Shown: positions 47,534 to 59,174, counted from the stretch's first letter. The stretch: 64,000 bases of DNA from Spirometra erinaceieuropaei (GCA_902702965.1 CACRXP010000050.1:878468-942467); one strand, 5' to 3'. Program-made: numbers and translations. Notes: generated by a model from the letters alone, not told the origin.

Positions 47534-48025
47534 AAAATAATAATAGTAATTTTTATTAAACACCCGTCGTGGTCCCATCAAAGCAAGTAAAAATAAATTT
47601 ACATGCGAATTTTAGACAGGCAAAATCTGTACAAAATGCAATTCATAGTTTCTGAATTAGTAGTCCGTTTGGAAAAATGATTAGCGAGAGGTAAAAAAAC
47701 TCCACATAAAAATGTAAAATGATTGGATTAATTTTGCAGAAGAAAGAAATCCCTCGATATAAAATAATAACAGAAAAAATGAGGGCAGGACAGGCCTGCA
47801 TGTGGCGGTTTGTAATAGATTATAATCGGACATCGTCAGGACAGAAATAAATACCAGCCTTGATTATAATCGGACATCGTCAGGGCAGAAATAAATGTCA
47901 GCCTTTAGGGGAACGTATGCGGGTCGGGCAGGACTGGCATGCATGTGGTATTGTATACGCGATTCAGAACTGACATCGTCAAGACAGGATTGATACGCCG
48001 GATGAGACTATTCGAGTCAAAGGGG
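47534..48025 (-). mobile_element. LINE 3' end, minus-strand copy with internal duplication
   Basis: Inverted partner of 46216-46668. The A+T tail (AAAATAATAATAGTAATTTT on the plus strand) is at 47534, so the element is transcribed leftward. It differs from its partner by a tandem duplication of a 44-base unit (47818-47861 and 47862-47905, both starting GATTATAATCGGACATCGTC). The partner has one unit. Confidence 0.75.
47818..47905. repeat. Tandem duplication of a 44-bp unit inside the LINE 3' end
   Basis: Two adjacent units beginning GATTATAATCGGACATCGTC differ at a handful of positions (GGACAGAAATAAATACCAGC against GGGCAGAAATAAATGTCAGC). The LINE copy at 46216-46668 has one unit. Confidence 0.85.
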
Positions 48026-48145
48026 CCAGACGAGCTGAACTTAGACGCGATCAACCACTGTACGCTTCGAGCCCAGCCGAGGAGTGGGGACGGGAGGTAC
48101 GAGCAAACTACTAGTAGACGGGGAATACTGAGGGTTCGACCGTGA

Positions 48146-48885
48146 GTGTCGACAGACCGCATGAAGTCGAAATGCGGGAGATTGGTCGAGAGTGGTGTTC
48201 CCCAGGGTTCAGTACTGGGACCCATTTTGTTCCTTATATACGTGGACGATGCCGCAAAACCATTAGACTGCGAAGTAGCAATGTTAGCCGATGACATAAA
48301 CATATGGAGTGTAATTCGAGGCTCTACCGACGAAGACAGACTGCAGGTGGATCTAAATCGGTTGGAGGAGTGGTCAAAGCACTGGCTCCTGCGGTTCAAC
48401 GTTGGTTAATGTAGTATACTTCGCCCAGGCAAGACAGCCAGATTCGCCAGCACAAGAGATTACTTTCTGGGCGCTGCAGCCCTACAAGAGGTCGACGCCA
48501 AAAAAGGCCTCGGTGTGCTGACGATGACTCCCCTCAAACCATCCGCTCATTGTTCGACAGTGGCAAAATGCGCAATGTCCGTACTGCACGCCATAAAGCG
48601 TGCGTTTATGGACTTTGACGAAAATGCTTTCTCAAAGACATTCGGAACATTCGTCCAGCCGCATTTGGAGTACAGTATACAAGCCTAGAGACCGTGGGCG
48701 TTTGAGTATCTGAACTGTCTCGAAAGAGCAGATGAGAGCCACGAAGATGCTTAGGGGTCAGAACTCCTTTCCCTATGCAACCCGCATAGTAAATCTGAAC
48801 TTCTTCCCGTTGAGATACAGGCAACTTCGAGGGAAGCGCAAATGCGAATGCTAATGTCATTTCCCCATCCATCTTATGCCAGATA
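48146..48885 (+). mobile_element. CR1-like LINE, 3' half of reverse transcriptase, fragment
   Basis: In frame from about 48183: ESGVPQGSVLGPILFLIYVD, EVAMLADDINIWSVI (catalytic ADD box) and LNRLEEWSKHWLLRFNVG, ending at TAA near 48407. After a frame change, YFLGAAALQEVDAKKGLGVL, KPSAHCSTVAKCAMSVLHAI, FSKTFGTFVQPHLEYSIQA with a stop where W is expected, then SELLSLCNPHSKSELLPVEI. This is the RT palm end and thumb of a CR1/jockey-type LINE. The upstream half of the RT is missing; the element seems truncated where the inverted LINE 3' end begins. It could belong to the same family as the fragment at 28945-29435, which holds the complementary half. Confidence 0.88.
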
Positions 48886-50373
48886 TTTAATCTCGTTCTT
48901 GAAAGTGAAATCTATCCTATATTGTGGAAGAAACCACACACTTTGCCCATTCCCAAGCGTGGCCAATCTACGTAACTTGATGACTTCCGACCAATAAACA
49001 CCCTCTAGGCAGTTTCAAAGATCGTAGAGACATTGGTCAAAGATAAGATAATGTGTCACCTAATAGAGGATAACCTACTGAGCGCTGGAGAACCTGGATT
49101 CCTTAAAACTCGGTGTTGTGACTCATGCCAGTTCTCTTTTTTTGACCATGTTCTCCAATCTAGGGACAACGGTTTTGCATTTTGCACAGACTATTTCGAT
49201 TTCACTAAGACTTTTGATCGTGTTGACCATGCTCTTCTTCTCTTTGAACGTGACAAATTTCTGAATTTTATATCCTCTTACCTGGGCGTTCCCACACAAC
49301 GAGTTAACATTTCCAGTGCTATCTTCAACCCCACATGTGTGAGGAGTGAATTAATTCACTTTTATATACTTGGTCCGCTATTATTTTCCCTTAATGTTTA
49401 AGATGTACCAGATTTATTTCAGAATGGTAAGCCCTTCATGTATGCCGATGATCTCTAAGTTGCAAATAGATATAAGCCGGCAGATCGTGACATCGTGCTT
49501 GAGCTCCTAAAGAGCGACCTACAGGCTTTCGCCCAGTGGTGCTGCACATGGCGCCTTTCTCTTTCCTGGCATAAGTACTCAATCATGGTGATTGGCGACG
49601 ACCGCCAACCTCAACTAAGTACTGACAGCCACGCCTTAAATCTTCCTGTGGTTATTAGGTATCTGAGTGTATCATACTCCAAGAGTCTCAATCTCTCGGA
49701 GCACTGTGCCTTGATAGTCTCCAAAGCACGTAGAATGACCGGGTTTATTACCCGAAACTTTAAAACTAACGATATTAGAGTGCGTCTTTATTAAAGATAC
49801 GTTAGGCCTGATCCGGAACACTGTTCGTTTTTATGTAGCCTCATGCGTGCTGCTGAAGGAAGAAAATAGAATACGTTCAACACTTTTTTTACCAAGAGAG
49901 TGTTAACCCCGGAACACCGACATTTGTCTTATCAAGGACGTTGCCGGCTTACAGGCCTTGATCCTTTATGGTTTCATAGATTACAAAAGGGACTGTTTTT
50001 GCTATTTAAGCTCTTATATAATCGCGCTTTAACCCTTTCACTACTTTAAGACATCTTCTCCACCCCCGACGTTACAGTCATCGTGAGGTCTTTTTAATCC
50101 TTCTTCTGGCACGTGCCGTCAAATTTCGTCGGCTCTCTTCTGTGAACTCAATTGCTTTTTGAAATAAATTAACCAGGAGCGTAAAAATTCTGCAAAATTG
50201 CTCTTTGTTTAAGAGGACTGTTATTCGTTTTTTGCATTCAGAAAAATTCCAAAAAATTTTGAATGCTGAATCCATTGATCGAATGTACCGCTGGCCGAAT
50301 TTGTGCTTAATCTTTCCCTGACTGTTCCTATAAATTGTCATTAAATAAAATTATTACTATTAGTAATAATAAT
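48886..50373 (+). mobile_element. Second LINE family, RT through 3' tail
   Basis: The longest non-LTR copy in the window. Motifs: ILWKKPHTLPIPKRG (about 48920), DDFRPINTL, SKIVETLVKDKIM, EPGFLKTRCCDSCQFSFFDH, FCTDYFDFTKTFDRVDHALL (first catalytic Asp region, 49180-49235), FISSYLGVPTQRVNISS, ILGPLLFSLNV with a stop, GKPFMYADDL (49425-49455; ADD box kept) then a stop, LLKSDLQAFAQWCCTWRLSL, HCALIVSKARRMTGFITRNF and ending near 49795. A frame change follows, then GLDPLWFHRLQKG-like text, an A+T-rich tail and the microsatellite AATAAAATTATTACTATTAG to 50373. The GVPQGS motif is replaced by RSELIHFYILG. Fully inactive. It abuts the previous LINE fragment. Confidence 0.88.
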
Positions 50374-50799
50374 ATGCGTACTTAATGTCAGTTCGCAGGC
50401 ACTGTCAAAAAAATAAAGCACTGATCCGGCTTACAGTGACAAAAACTCCTTAGGATTAAATAATGAAGATGATGTTTTTGTAGGTTGGATGGTTCACTTG
50501 AAAAAAAAACTGCTGCCCATAAAATGACGTCAGTCCAAAATGGGATGGGTAGCGCAGCTTCGGATATTTTCAGCCTTATTTCCTTCACCTGCAGTTGGTA
50601 CTGGACCAAACAGCGGCATTGAAAAGCCGTTGTTCGCTGGCGGCTGAAAAAAGCGTCCGTGGTGAGACAGGCCAGTAGATCAGAAACCTCGCAATCCATC
50701 ATTACAATAGATTAAGTCGGTGGAATTGGCACCCAAAATATGTGGGAGATTTTCTGACTGCAAAAATCGAGTAATGATTCTCTTACACCAAAAATAAGC

Positions 50800-51260
50800 T
50801 TACAGAATTTTTGCATTCCTGGGTAATTTGTTCCAAACTGAAAGTTTATTCACAGAAAAGAAGTGATGGTATTTAATGGAACGTGTCAGATAAAGAAATA
50901 AAAAGGCCACACGAGGACTATTAAGTCGGAGGTGTTCGAGAGGTTTCAAAGTTGTAAGCGGGTCAAATGTACGATCGTTCAATGGCTTAAACGGCAAAAA
51001 TAGTCCTTTTTGTAACCAACTAAACCACAAGGGATCCAAGCCTGTAAGCTCGCAACATTCCCGTTAGGTCAAGTCTTGGCGATACAAGGTCAAAACTTTC
51101 TTTCCAAACAAATGTTGGACGGATTCTATTTTCTAGTGCTCGGAGGCACGTATGAGGATTAATAAAAACGAACAGTATTCCAAGACGGGTCTGACGTGCA
51201 TTATGTAAAGGCGCATTCTAATATCGGTAGTTGAGCATTTTCACCGTCAAATCAAAATCT
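50800..51260 (-). mobile_element. LINE C-terminal fragment, same family, opposite strand
   Basis: The minus strand reads CSFLLILIRASEH-like text (about 51170), then LDPLWFSWLQKGLFLPFKPL and FSVNKLSVWNKLPRNAKIL (51039-50800). The first part matches 'EHCSFLCSLMRAAEG' and the '(L)DPLWFH.LQKGLFLLFKLL' segment of the plus-strand copy at 48886-50373. The two copies therefore converge tail to tail around 50.4-50.8 kb. 50374-50799 has no recognisable coding. Confidence 0.75.
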
Positions 51261-51429
51261 CGCTCCGAGTCTATGATAACTCCATCTATTGGAGTGAGCA
51301 TCTCCCTTTGGTCATGCCCGGGTATCCACACCTAGCTAAAACCCAACTGGGAGTGCTCCACTGCCGAACTTATTTACGAGACTATCTTAAGGATTTCTGA
51401 CGATTTTTTCAGGTCATTCCATAGCTTTA

Positions 51430-51860
51430 CCGATCTGGATACCACTGATCATGCCCAACGGTTGTGCCAAGCAATGGCTAATCTCCGGACCTTACCCCCA
51501 CGCGTGTCACCGATTAAGTCGTATATTGACTCTAAATTGCTTATGTGTTATTTCGTATTTGTCCGCGTAGATAGCATTTATAAGCCACTACAACGGCCGT
51601 ACAACGGACCATTCCGGGTCCACTCGCGGACGGACAATCATTTCAAAATCGGCCGTGACGATCACACCGAAGTGATATCGATCGATCGGTTGGAGGCGGC
51701 CTATACCGACCTTCCTTCGTCCACCCCAACAGATCAAACTTCCACAATTTCTCCATCAATCTCCCTGACTCCGCTTCCACCTGATTTCACCCTCCCCCCT
51801 ACGCGCAGCGGTCGTCGTGCACATTTCCCTGATCGTCACCAACTTTTACATTATGGCTAA
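51430..51860 (+). mobile_element. Second Ty3/gypsy element, integrase C-terminal end
   Basis: An open frame to a TAA at 51858-51860: LCQAMANLRTLPPR, then YFVFVRVDSIYKPLQRPYNG, PFRVHSRTDNHFKIGRDDHT and EVISIDRLEAAYTDLPSS, a Ser/Thr/Pro-rich stretch, and TRSGRRAHFPDRHQLLHYG. This is the integrase C-terminal ('HVFVR.DSVR.PLQ.PYDGPF.V..RT.K.F.I...G....VSIDRLKPA') and the final 'TRSGRRV.FPD' tail of flatworm gypsy elements resembling CsRn1. The frame is intact over about 130 codons, unlike the element at 36.6-40.6 kb, but RT, RNase H and the integrase core are absent upstream. Confidence 0.85.
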
Positions 51861-52050
51861 AACTTGTTTAATTCACACCCAATCTTCAAATCCGAACTCT
51901 GTCCTCCTTGGAGGATAAATATTGTAGTGATATGGTAAAGAGTTTTAATGCGCCAAGAAACTTTCAGGGCTTTCAATACCAAGTTATCGTCACGCAGCAT
52001 TATTGCCGCTACTTTGTTATTCCGAATTATACTCGCGATAGACCGGTTTA
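51861..52050 (+). repeat. Probable 3' LTR start of the second gypsy element
   Basis: 63 bases after the stop codon, following a purine-rich GGAGGATAAATA, the sequence TGTAGTGATATGG (51923 on) resembles the LTR start TGTGGTGA at 40543. The end of the LTR cannot be fixed. Confidence 0.45.
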
Positions 52051-52469
52051 TTATTTACACGCCTAAAGGGGTTCCTAATTTTCCAAAGAGAGCTCTATTG
52101 TAAGCGGTACCCTCCAAGGCACGTGTTAGGTCCTTTGTTGTTTTTTGTCGTGCGTCAATGATTCTTCGTGGGCGGTTAAGCACCATTAATCTTTTATTTA
52201 TGATGATGCATATTTTATCTATAAATCCACAACTACCCACCGCCTGGACTAAGTCCATGTTGGCTTGCTTGCACTCTCCCGGATGGAGCTCAGTAGGTCA
52301 CTACATGCATTTTGAGCCTGGAAGACTTCAACAACCAGTGATTCTTCAAGGCATCAATACGGTTGAATGTCCCACCACCCAAAGACTTGGTTTTAAGCTG
52401 CACCGATAATTTGGATCTCTTGCTGCAAGCCGATATAATTATGGTCAAAGCTGCCCAAATTTATGGATT

Positions 52470-52690
52470 TATTTCCTATAATATTTGCTTTCAGGAAATC
52501 GAAGTTGGACTTTATGAAATTTTTGTCTTTCTTATTCTCTAATATTGCTGTCCATCGTTTGTTTAATGAACGAGGCAGGTTGTTCCAAAATTTAAGAAGT
52601 CCAAATAGTTTTACCAGAAAACTATAGAGTACGACACGTCAAATGCTCCCTATCAAATAGATGTCAGCCAGCCAACTTAAAATTTCCTCG
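52470..52690 (-). mobile_element. LINE C-terminal fragment, minus strand
   Basis: The minus strand reads FLVKLFGLLKFWNNLPRSLN followed by KRWTAILENKKDKNFIKSNF (about 52640-52510). The 'FWN.LP.SL' block is the end of the LINE protein and resembles SVWNKLPRNAKIL at 50800-50860. Only this end is left. Confidence 0.55.
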
Positions 52691-52699
52691 GCTTCTGGG

Positions 52700-55600
52700 A
52701 CGAGAAGCCGGCTACTGTCCTCTTTGTCGCATTAATCATAGTTCAATTCTTCCACTAATTTCGGCCCCTACGTCTGTCAGTCCCCTATACAAACTTCATA
52801 ATTTTTCCTTTATTGTACCCCTCCCGCCTTTTCCATATCAAGGCGCTTACTCTTATTCGCCTCCTGGTGTACCTTTCTCTAGGATAACCCAACAATGGAC
52901 AAAAAGTCTATGGGATTTTAAGAAGGGACTGCGCCATTATCTCAGCACTGACTTGATTAATCTTTTGCTTTGCTCACTCTTTTAAGGCAGCCTTCTTCAT
53001 GATTTTGAAAAAAAGACGATTAGGCATTTAGGAAGAAACCGAAAAATTACCATATCCGCTCATATTTCCTTCTCTGCTTTTGGTTTTGCTCTCCACCCTT
53101 TCCGCCAGTGCATCGCATTTTTTTACAAAGCATGATGTAATCCCTAACTGACCTCCCAGAGAAGCAATCGCGATCCTATTGACACGCATAACGTAGATCA
53201 CCTCTGCTTTGCTCGCCGCTGATCCTCATCAGGATTCCGTCCTGGGAACCTGGACGTCGAGGTCTCACCCCAGTTTTCGGTCTCACTTTGGGTCTGTCAC
53301 TCTTTTACATCCGCAAGCTTACTACAGTGATGCTTCGGTCCCACCTGCTCAAGTGTTTTTTGAAAATGAAGGCTTTCTGAACTCACTCTTTGCTTTTAAA
53401 CTTTTAATAGTTTTTTTCCCTGCCTCGTTCTTAGCCCACAAGTTTTTTTCTAAAAACTTGCAGTTTCCAATTTATGGATATTACTATTATCAGAATTACC
53501 GTACGTGAAAAAAAATCACCGACGGGCGTTACAAACTTTGCTTACTTTTCATAGCAGAGCTTTCGAATTCTAATTTTTATTTGACAACTCAGGTAGACCT
53601 GTACTGTCCGCACTTTGGACGCCTAAAAATTTAGCTTAATCTTTTCTTATTATCCTTTCAGGAACCCATGTGCTCTATTTTCTCAAGGGGTTAACATATT
53701 AAATCCTTGTCGATATTCTTTCCCTTCTTCCTATTCTGCCACCTAAGTCGGAGTATTCTTCGGATGCATCTGACATGGGAGTGATTGTTTCCCCGCTTGA
53801 TTGTCTTTAGATTTTCAATTTCTCCGTCCCACGGGCTAGCTTCGTCAGGACTACCGACTTATACACCTTGAACCTCGTGTTAAGACCCAGTCTGTGTCGA
53901 CTTCACACTACGGACTTTGGTTGGGCGAAGGCCTGGCTGGTTTTGCTGACCCGGATCGCTGCATAGTCATCAATTCTGGTGCTGCTTAACATGCATCGCT
54001 CAAATAGACGAATTAGCCCACCGAGTTGTGCCGAGTTTCATTCGCACTGAACATGTGCGTAGTGTGTCTGACAGTTGCCGTTTTGTTGACGTTGCTTGTC
54101 AGTACGGATTTACCGCAGCTAGAGGCGAAGAGGTACATGTTTTTTGAGTAGCTGCTTCCGTTTTGGCGTTGAGTGCACATTCATGCACGGGAAGATTATG
54201 AACAGGGGTTGCGGGGGTTCGCGTGGATATCTACATGCGTCGGATATTGGGAAGCCGGTCATCAGTCCTGTAAGTGACGCTGATCACATGGCGGTTTTCG
54301 TGGTAAACGTCCATCAGCATGGCAGTGAATATGTGACTGAAGACGGCGAGAGCGAGTGCATAACCCTGATTTACCACAGTGGCCACCAGAAATGCTTCCG
54401 AGACTGCCCCATTATCTATGACTCAAGATATCGTCTCGTTAGGCAGCTGACGTACAGTGTGTGACACCCTCTGGGCATCCGAATTTCTTATGCTCCTCCA
54501 GAGTCCGTTACGATTTTTGATGTTGACAGTCTTCTTCAGTGCTACGGAGATCGTGTGGGGTGTGATGTGCAGTTAACGACATTTATGCAGCTGCCGGGCT
54601 GTGAAAATCATGTCGACGGTTCCGGGGTTGCATCACGACCCGTACCGGCATGTCGGCGATGAGGTTCTGGCCGTGCTGGGGTGCAATATTCCTCTGTGAT
54701 GGTCGCAGACCTGTTGATGTCGCCTTGTGTAGATATGTGTATTAATAGCGTGCTTGAAGTACTGACGAATACTATCCTGTCGCTACATCTGCAACGATAA
54801 GGTGAGCTTGTCCATCACTCGACGATCGGCATACTTGTAGAGTTAGGCCGGGATTGCTTATGAACCCGGCTTTTTCTCGCTGGAGAGTTGGTGCATTGCA
54901 TCAGTTACTTTTAGGACGAAAGGGAGAAGGTCTAGATCATAATTTTTATCCACATCTGAGAGTCTGCTGACGGCATCGTCGGAGGTTATGGATGGGCGGT
55001 TGGGGACGTTTCTGGAGTGATCAGCCCAACGTTTCAAAATCTGCTATTTCTCTGTGAGGAGCATTGTTCTGTCGGAGCTGGGCAGTGGTATGCTTGCTTT
55101 GACTGTGGGGGCGTAGGTCGTCTTGATTTACGCGGAGAAATTCTTCGTCTGCCCAACCATTCATTACCTTCGCAATGTGATCAATAAAGGCGAAACCGGC
55201 TGCTTTTCTGAAAAAGTATTTATCAAAGAATTGAAAACTTCGCTGTAAAGAACACAAAAGACAAGTTGTATGGAACAAAAAGGTAAAAAAAGGATAGTAA
55301 AACCTTAAGCCAGAACTGGGAGGGCGAATGTCCCTTTCAGTATTATGAGTCAAGAGGAATGACCGTGGACAAGACGCAAACATAACTGTATCTCCTAAGT
55401 CTTCAGGCTTGAACGTTCGGTTCAAGTTTCTGGAGTCCACATTTTCTACCGTCTTTTACTCCTACGTGAAATTTGATCACGGTTCATCGCACTTAAGCTG
55501 CACCCATGTTGGGAGCGCCTACACTCCCAAAAACAAGAGCCAGCCAATCACGGGAGGCCACGTGCGTTTTCTCCACTGCGCTGTTATCTTTCTCGTGGCG

Positions 55601-58400
55601 CCTCTCCATTGGCTTTTCCTCTCGGGCCTGATCGATCAGCATATTCGAATTATCGACCGGCTCGTCTCGAATGTTCTTCCCGAAGGGTATTGGGCCGAAC
55701 GCCGGCGAAGCACCGTAAGGCGTTATAAATACGCGTTACTTCCAGTTCATTTTGACTTGCATTTTCCTAATACACAGTTTCGTGGCCTGTCGCGTTCTCC
55801 TTCTCTGCCGCGTTGGTATTGGGGACAAGGGTCGAGTGCGCATACGCTCCACAGGATTTCACGTACCAGGCGGGTCATAACAACCTACAACTGTGCTTAG
55901 AACAATAGTAATAACCTTTCGGAATCTAAAGCGCGAGAAATGGATGTAGCGAAGGTCATCACCAATTTCATCCCTAACCTCCATTCGACAGATTTCCGTG
56001 TTCACAATCCGTGTACGTAAAACGAGAAAGCTCAAAGACGAAACGGACACTATCAAATACTCTCATTCCTTTGCTGCCACGAATTCAACCCAGCTCTTCG
56101 GACCAACGTCCTGGCGATGTCAGCATCCGGAAAGGTACGTACGTATTGTTGGGAGTTCACGTTTTCCATCATAACCGACACAGTCCCATTCACTTTAACA
56201 ATAGTAGCATGAAACATAGACTCTACCCTGACCCACGTTCAATTCAACAGCCATTTAACGACAGGCCTTTCTTCAGACATCCTCGTTCACCGACACTTCC
56301 TCTGAAACCGTCACCACCGATGCTGGCAGTAGCATGGCTACTGATGAAGTTACTGTCGAGGTACGGGGGTCGGCACCTTGAAAATTCCCGAATCAGAAGA
56401 CAGGAAAGGCGTTCATCGAACAAAAACAACGTGTCTCTGGCGCCTTTACTTCCGTACCTATTTCCGGCCACAATTCAGCCTCGCTGAGGAGCAATCTAGA
56501 GACCCGCATGTACTACTGTCCGCAATCACACGGCTCCGATACTCAGACTTGGTTCAACACATACGCCCGTCAAGGTTGCTCAGCTTACCTTGGGCTCCTA
56601 CGAATGCTTTATAAATCCTTGCTGTTCATGCTGACCACTCAAATACCCTGGCTACGTCGATACTGGTTGCCTAGCGGGTAGTCACGTATTGGTATAGGCG
56701 AACAAGTTTCTTTTTCCAGACAAACCGAATGCTTTCTGCACAGTGTACAAATGTCATCTGTCGGCAACTATCTTCTCTTACGCGGAACTTGATATGGACT
56801 AGTATTTGTCGCAACAAACAGTACCTTAGCTTCTACAATAAAATAACAGAGTGGTCGAAATCCTCCTATTGGCAACACACAACCGTGGCAAGCCCTTACA
56901 AAAAAGTACCTCGACTGCGGGATCCTATGTATCATCGACTTATGAGACAGAAATCTATCAACGACATGTTTGAACATTACGTCGTTTGGTTACCCCCGTG
57001 AATATGATTGAATTTCAGTCGTGTGTACATTCAAATCTGAGTGGAACTCAAAAAACCTGCAATTAATGTCTCCAGTCCCAGTTCCTGCAACGGCTGAAGG
57101 CAGAAGTATGCAAGGCGTGATGAAAGGCTTCAAAGGTGTTTGAAAAATGGCGCTCTTCTAATTCGTCTAAGTATTGGTCAAACGCCCGGCAACTCCGATA
57201 GGATGCACGCATTTCGCAGACGAAGGTCTTAAGCATCAGTGCTTCTAGCGGACAATAGCTGCTCTAAGAAAATCTACGCAACTTAGGGCAAAAATAATAC
57301 TGCGAGTGGACCTCCTTACTACGTTCCCACCTTCCCCGACAAGCATGACTTGCATTCCGCATATTACTATCGCACAGTGACCATCAGACACATATTTCCC
57401 TTGGATTCCCTCCCATACGTCTTGAAACCGACAAATCGACTAAGCCGCACAGCCTATGTTTCGGGAGGAATCCGAGGAATGACCAAGACGACCGATACGA
57501 GCACTCTGCACTGCTGTAAGGAAAGTGTGTGTCAGAAATATATTACAAGACAAAAATATTTTTAAAAAATATCGTGATTTGTGATAGAAGTATTTTTTCG
57601 GTTTTTATCATGTTTTTGTTTAAGGGCTTTGGGCACCGACATCCACGCACCAGAAATTGCTAACTAGATAGGACATACTCACGGGCTGAAAGAAGCGTGC
57701 ATTCCAATAAAAACAGAAATTACTGACGTCAACCAATTTAGCGAATATGGTCAGTCAGTCACTACTTGCATCGAGCGACGTCTCTTCTGACATCTGCGAC
57801 GATTGTTCTTTATGCTTCTTGAAGTTTACTTCCGCAGCCATGATTTTCTTCTCGTGTAGTAACCCTTGCGAATGAGGCAATGACCTTCGGCCCCGCTGTT
57901 TTCATGGTCATCATGCGAAGGAAGGACCAATCAACGCTTTCTCCACATTCATTGCTGGAATTATGCGGAGACAGGCGACGGCTAAAGGGCTATCGCGAAC
58001 TTTTTTCTCAATAATATAAGTCTGTACTTGAGTTCACATCTGTTTTAAACTGATAACATGAGCGGGTGCTTTATGCTTACTGCATTGTTCGTTTTAGTCT
58101 ACGGGGCGCCCACCAGAGACTGTATTCTGCGCTCACACCGATGAGACCTCAACAGGCTGTTCGTGGTTGAACTGCGTACGTCATCAGCCTCTGAAACGTC
58201 GTGTCCCATGCAGACTAGCCTTCGATTCATTCTGCTTGCGTCAGCCTTAGAATGGCTTGCATCCAAAACAGCCGAAGAAAACATTTGGTAAAGCACTACG
58301 TAATGAAGATTCCAATTATCATGTCAGTCCTACAAGAATTGTACAAAAAGGCATCGAAATACTCATCTTTGCAGATATGTGTTGCTTCCAATAACAGCGT
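52700..58400. other. Pyrimidine-rich then mixed intergenic DNA, no secure gene
   Basis: 52.7-53.9 kb is T/C-rich on the plus strand. Frames of 99-163 codons (53209-53508, 54144-54464, 55021-55440, 55409-55900, 56011-56487) have no motif I recognise. One plus-strand frame at about 56262-56640 runs 126 codons with a single stop and is Ser/Thr-rich, so it may be a decayed retroelement product. A minus-strand frame at 58099-58296 looks repeat-derived. Confidence 0.4.
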
Positions 58401-58407
58401 ACGCATC

Positions 58408-58428
58408 TAAAGCCGAGCTACCTCGGCT
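58408..58428. repeat. Perfect small hairpin
   Basis: AAGCCGAG, loop CTAC, CTCGGCTT: an 8-base perfect stem followed by an A-rich run. The role is unknown. It could be a repeat terminus. Confidence 0.5.
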
Positions 58429-58734
58429 TCCTTAAAAAATGTTTACACCTCACAAACCTGCTGGAAATGCCAACAACTCTACCTTGCCTTTCACCTATTT
58501 GCAAGTTTTGCTGTGCATCGTCAGGTCAGCGGTAAGACAGTTTCAGTGGGACACGAATAGGAACTCCCTTGACCTTTATTCTCATATCGTATGTACTTAT
58601 CTACTTCAGGAAGCCGAGGCCCAACAGATCAAACTTCATTCCTCATGGTGTACATCGTTCGTCCCACGGCATGCCGGGCAAACGGGGCGGTGATTTGTGC
58701 ACGAACTAGTTCACAACTAGTTCTGCAACTGTCT

Positions 58735-58769
58735 CTGATGACGGATTCAAGAGAGAATCCGAAACGTCA
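58735..58769 (+). other. Hairpin resembling a degenerate hammerhead-ribozyme core
   Basis: CTGATGA (58735-58741) is followed by a 6-base stem GGATTC/GAATCC with loop AAGAGA and then GAAA (58761-58764) and CGTC. This is the order of the hammerhead core (CUGAUGA, stem II, GAAA). One extra C sits between CTGATGA and the stem, and no upstream cleavage triplet with a proper stem I and III could be found. An alternative outer stem TGACG/CGTCA also forms. Penelope-like elements are known to carry hammerhead motifs, so this may be a retroelement relic. Confidence 0.35.
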
Positions 58770-58980
58770 GGCGAATAAAGCCATTGTTCCAGCGATCGCT
58801 TCTTCTTCTTCTGATCAACTAGTTCCTGGAACTCGCATCTTCGCTTGTATCGGCTGTAGACTTGTGCTGTATCTACCAACCTCTCTCTTCTGTGGATCAC
58901 TGTCTGAGACCCACTGCCATTAATAATGGCTTTCAAGAAAGTGTAGGCGGAGTTTTAAACTTAATAAGTTGTAAAAAGAG

Positions 58981-59170
58981 TTGGGTATGAGAATAAGACC
59001 CCCGTAATACAGTTGACCATGAGTTAAATTCTGGGGATATTAGAATTAGTGCCAAGGTTACGGTTATGGTAGGGCTGAGGTTATAGTTAGGGCACGAGAA
59101 TGGGCACCGTTTCTGAAATTCGGCGAAAGACCGCCTATATTACAGGGGTTCCTACTTCTGCGTCTTACCG
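58981..59170. repeat. Foldback (MITE-like) element A, copy 2
   Basis: Its ends mirror each other: the left has GAGAATAAGACCCCCGTAAT and the complement of the right has GCAGAAGTAGGAACCCCTGT followed by AATAT. The right end shares GAATGGG, TATTACAGGGGT and CGTCTTACCG-like text with 18058-18282. The core has degenerate GGTTA/AGTTAGGG units. No target duplication was seen. Confidence 0.65.
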
Positions 59171-59174
59171 TCAA

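Noticed and set aside
47905..48399. Minus-strand frame of 164 codons
   Set aside because: It overlaps the plus-strand RT fragment (GVPQGS, ADD box) and the LINE 3' end. The plus-strand reading has the conserved motifs.
55409..55900. 163-codon plus-strand frame, long for this window
   Set aside because: No recognisable domain, repeat or splice context. Left as unsupported rather than called a gene.
58707..58726. GAACTAGTTC repeated twice as a binding site pair
   Set aside because: Short palindromes with no nearby gene. Likely part of the same repeat as the hairpin at 58735.
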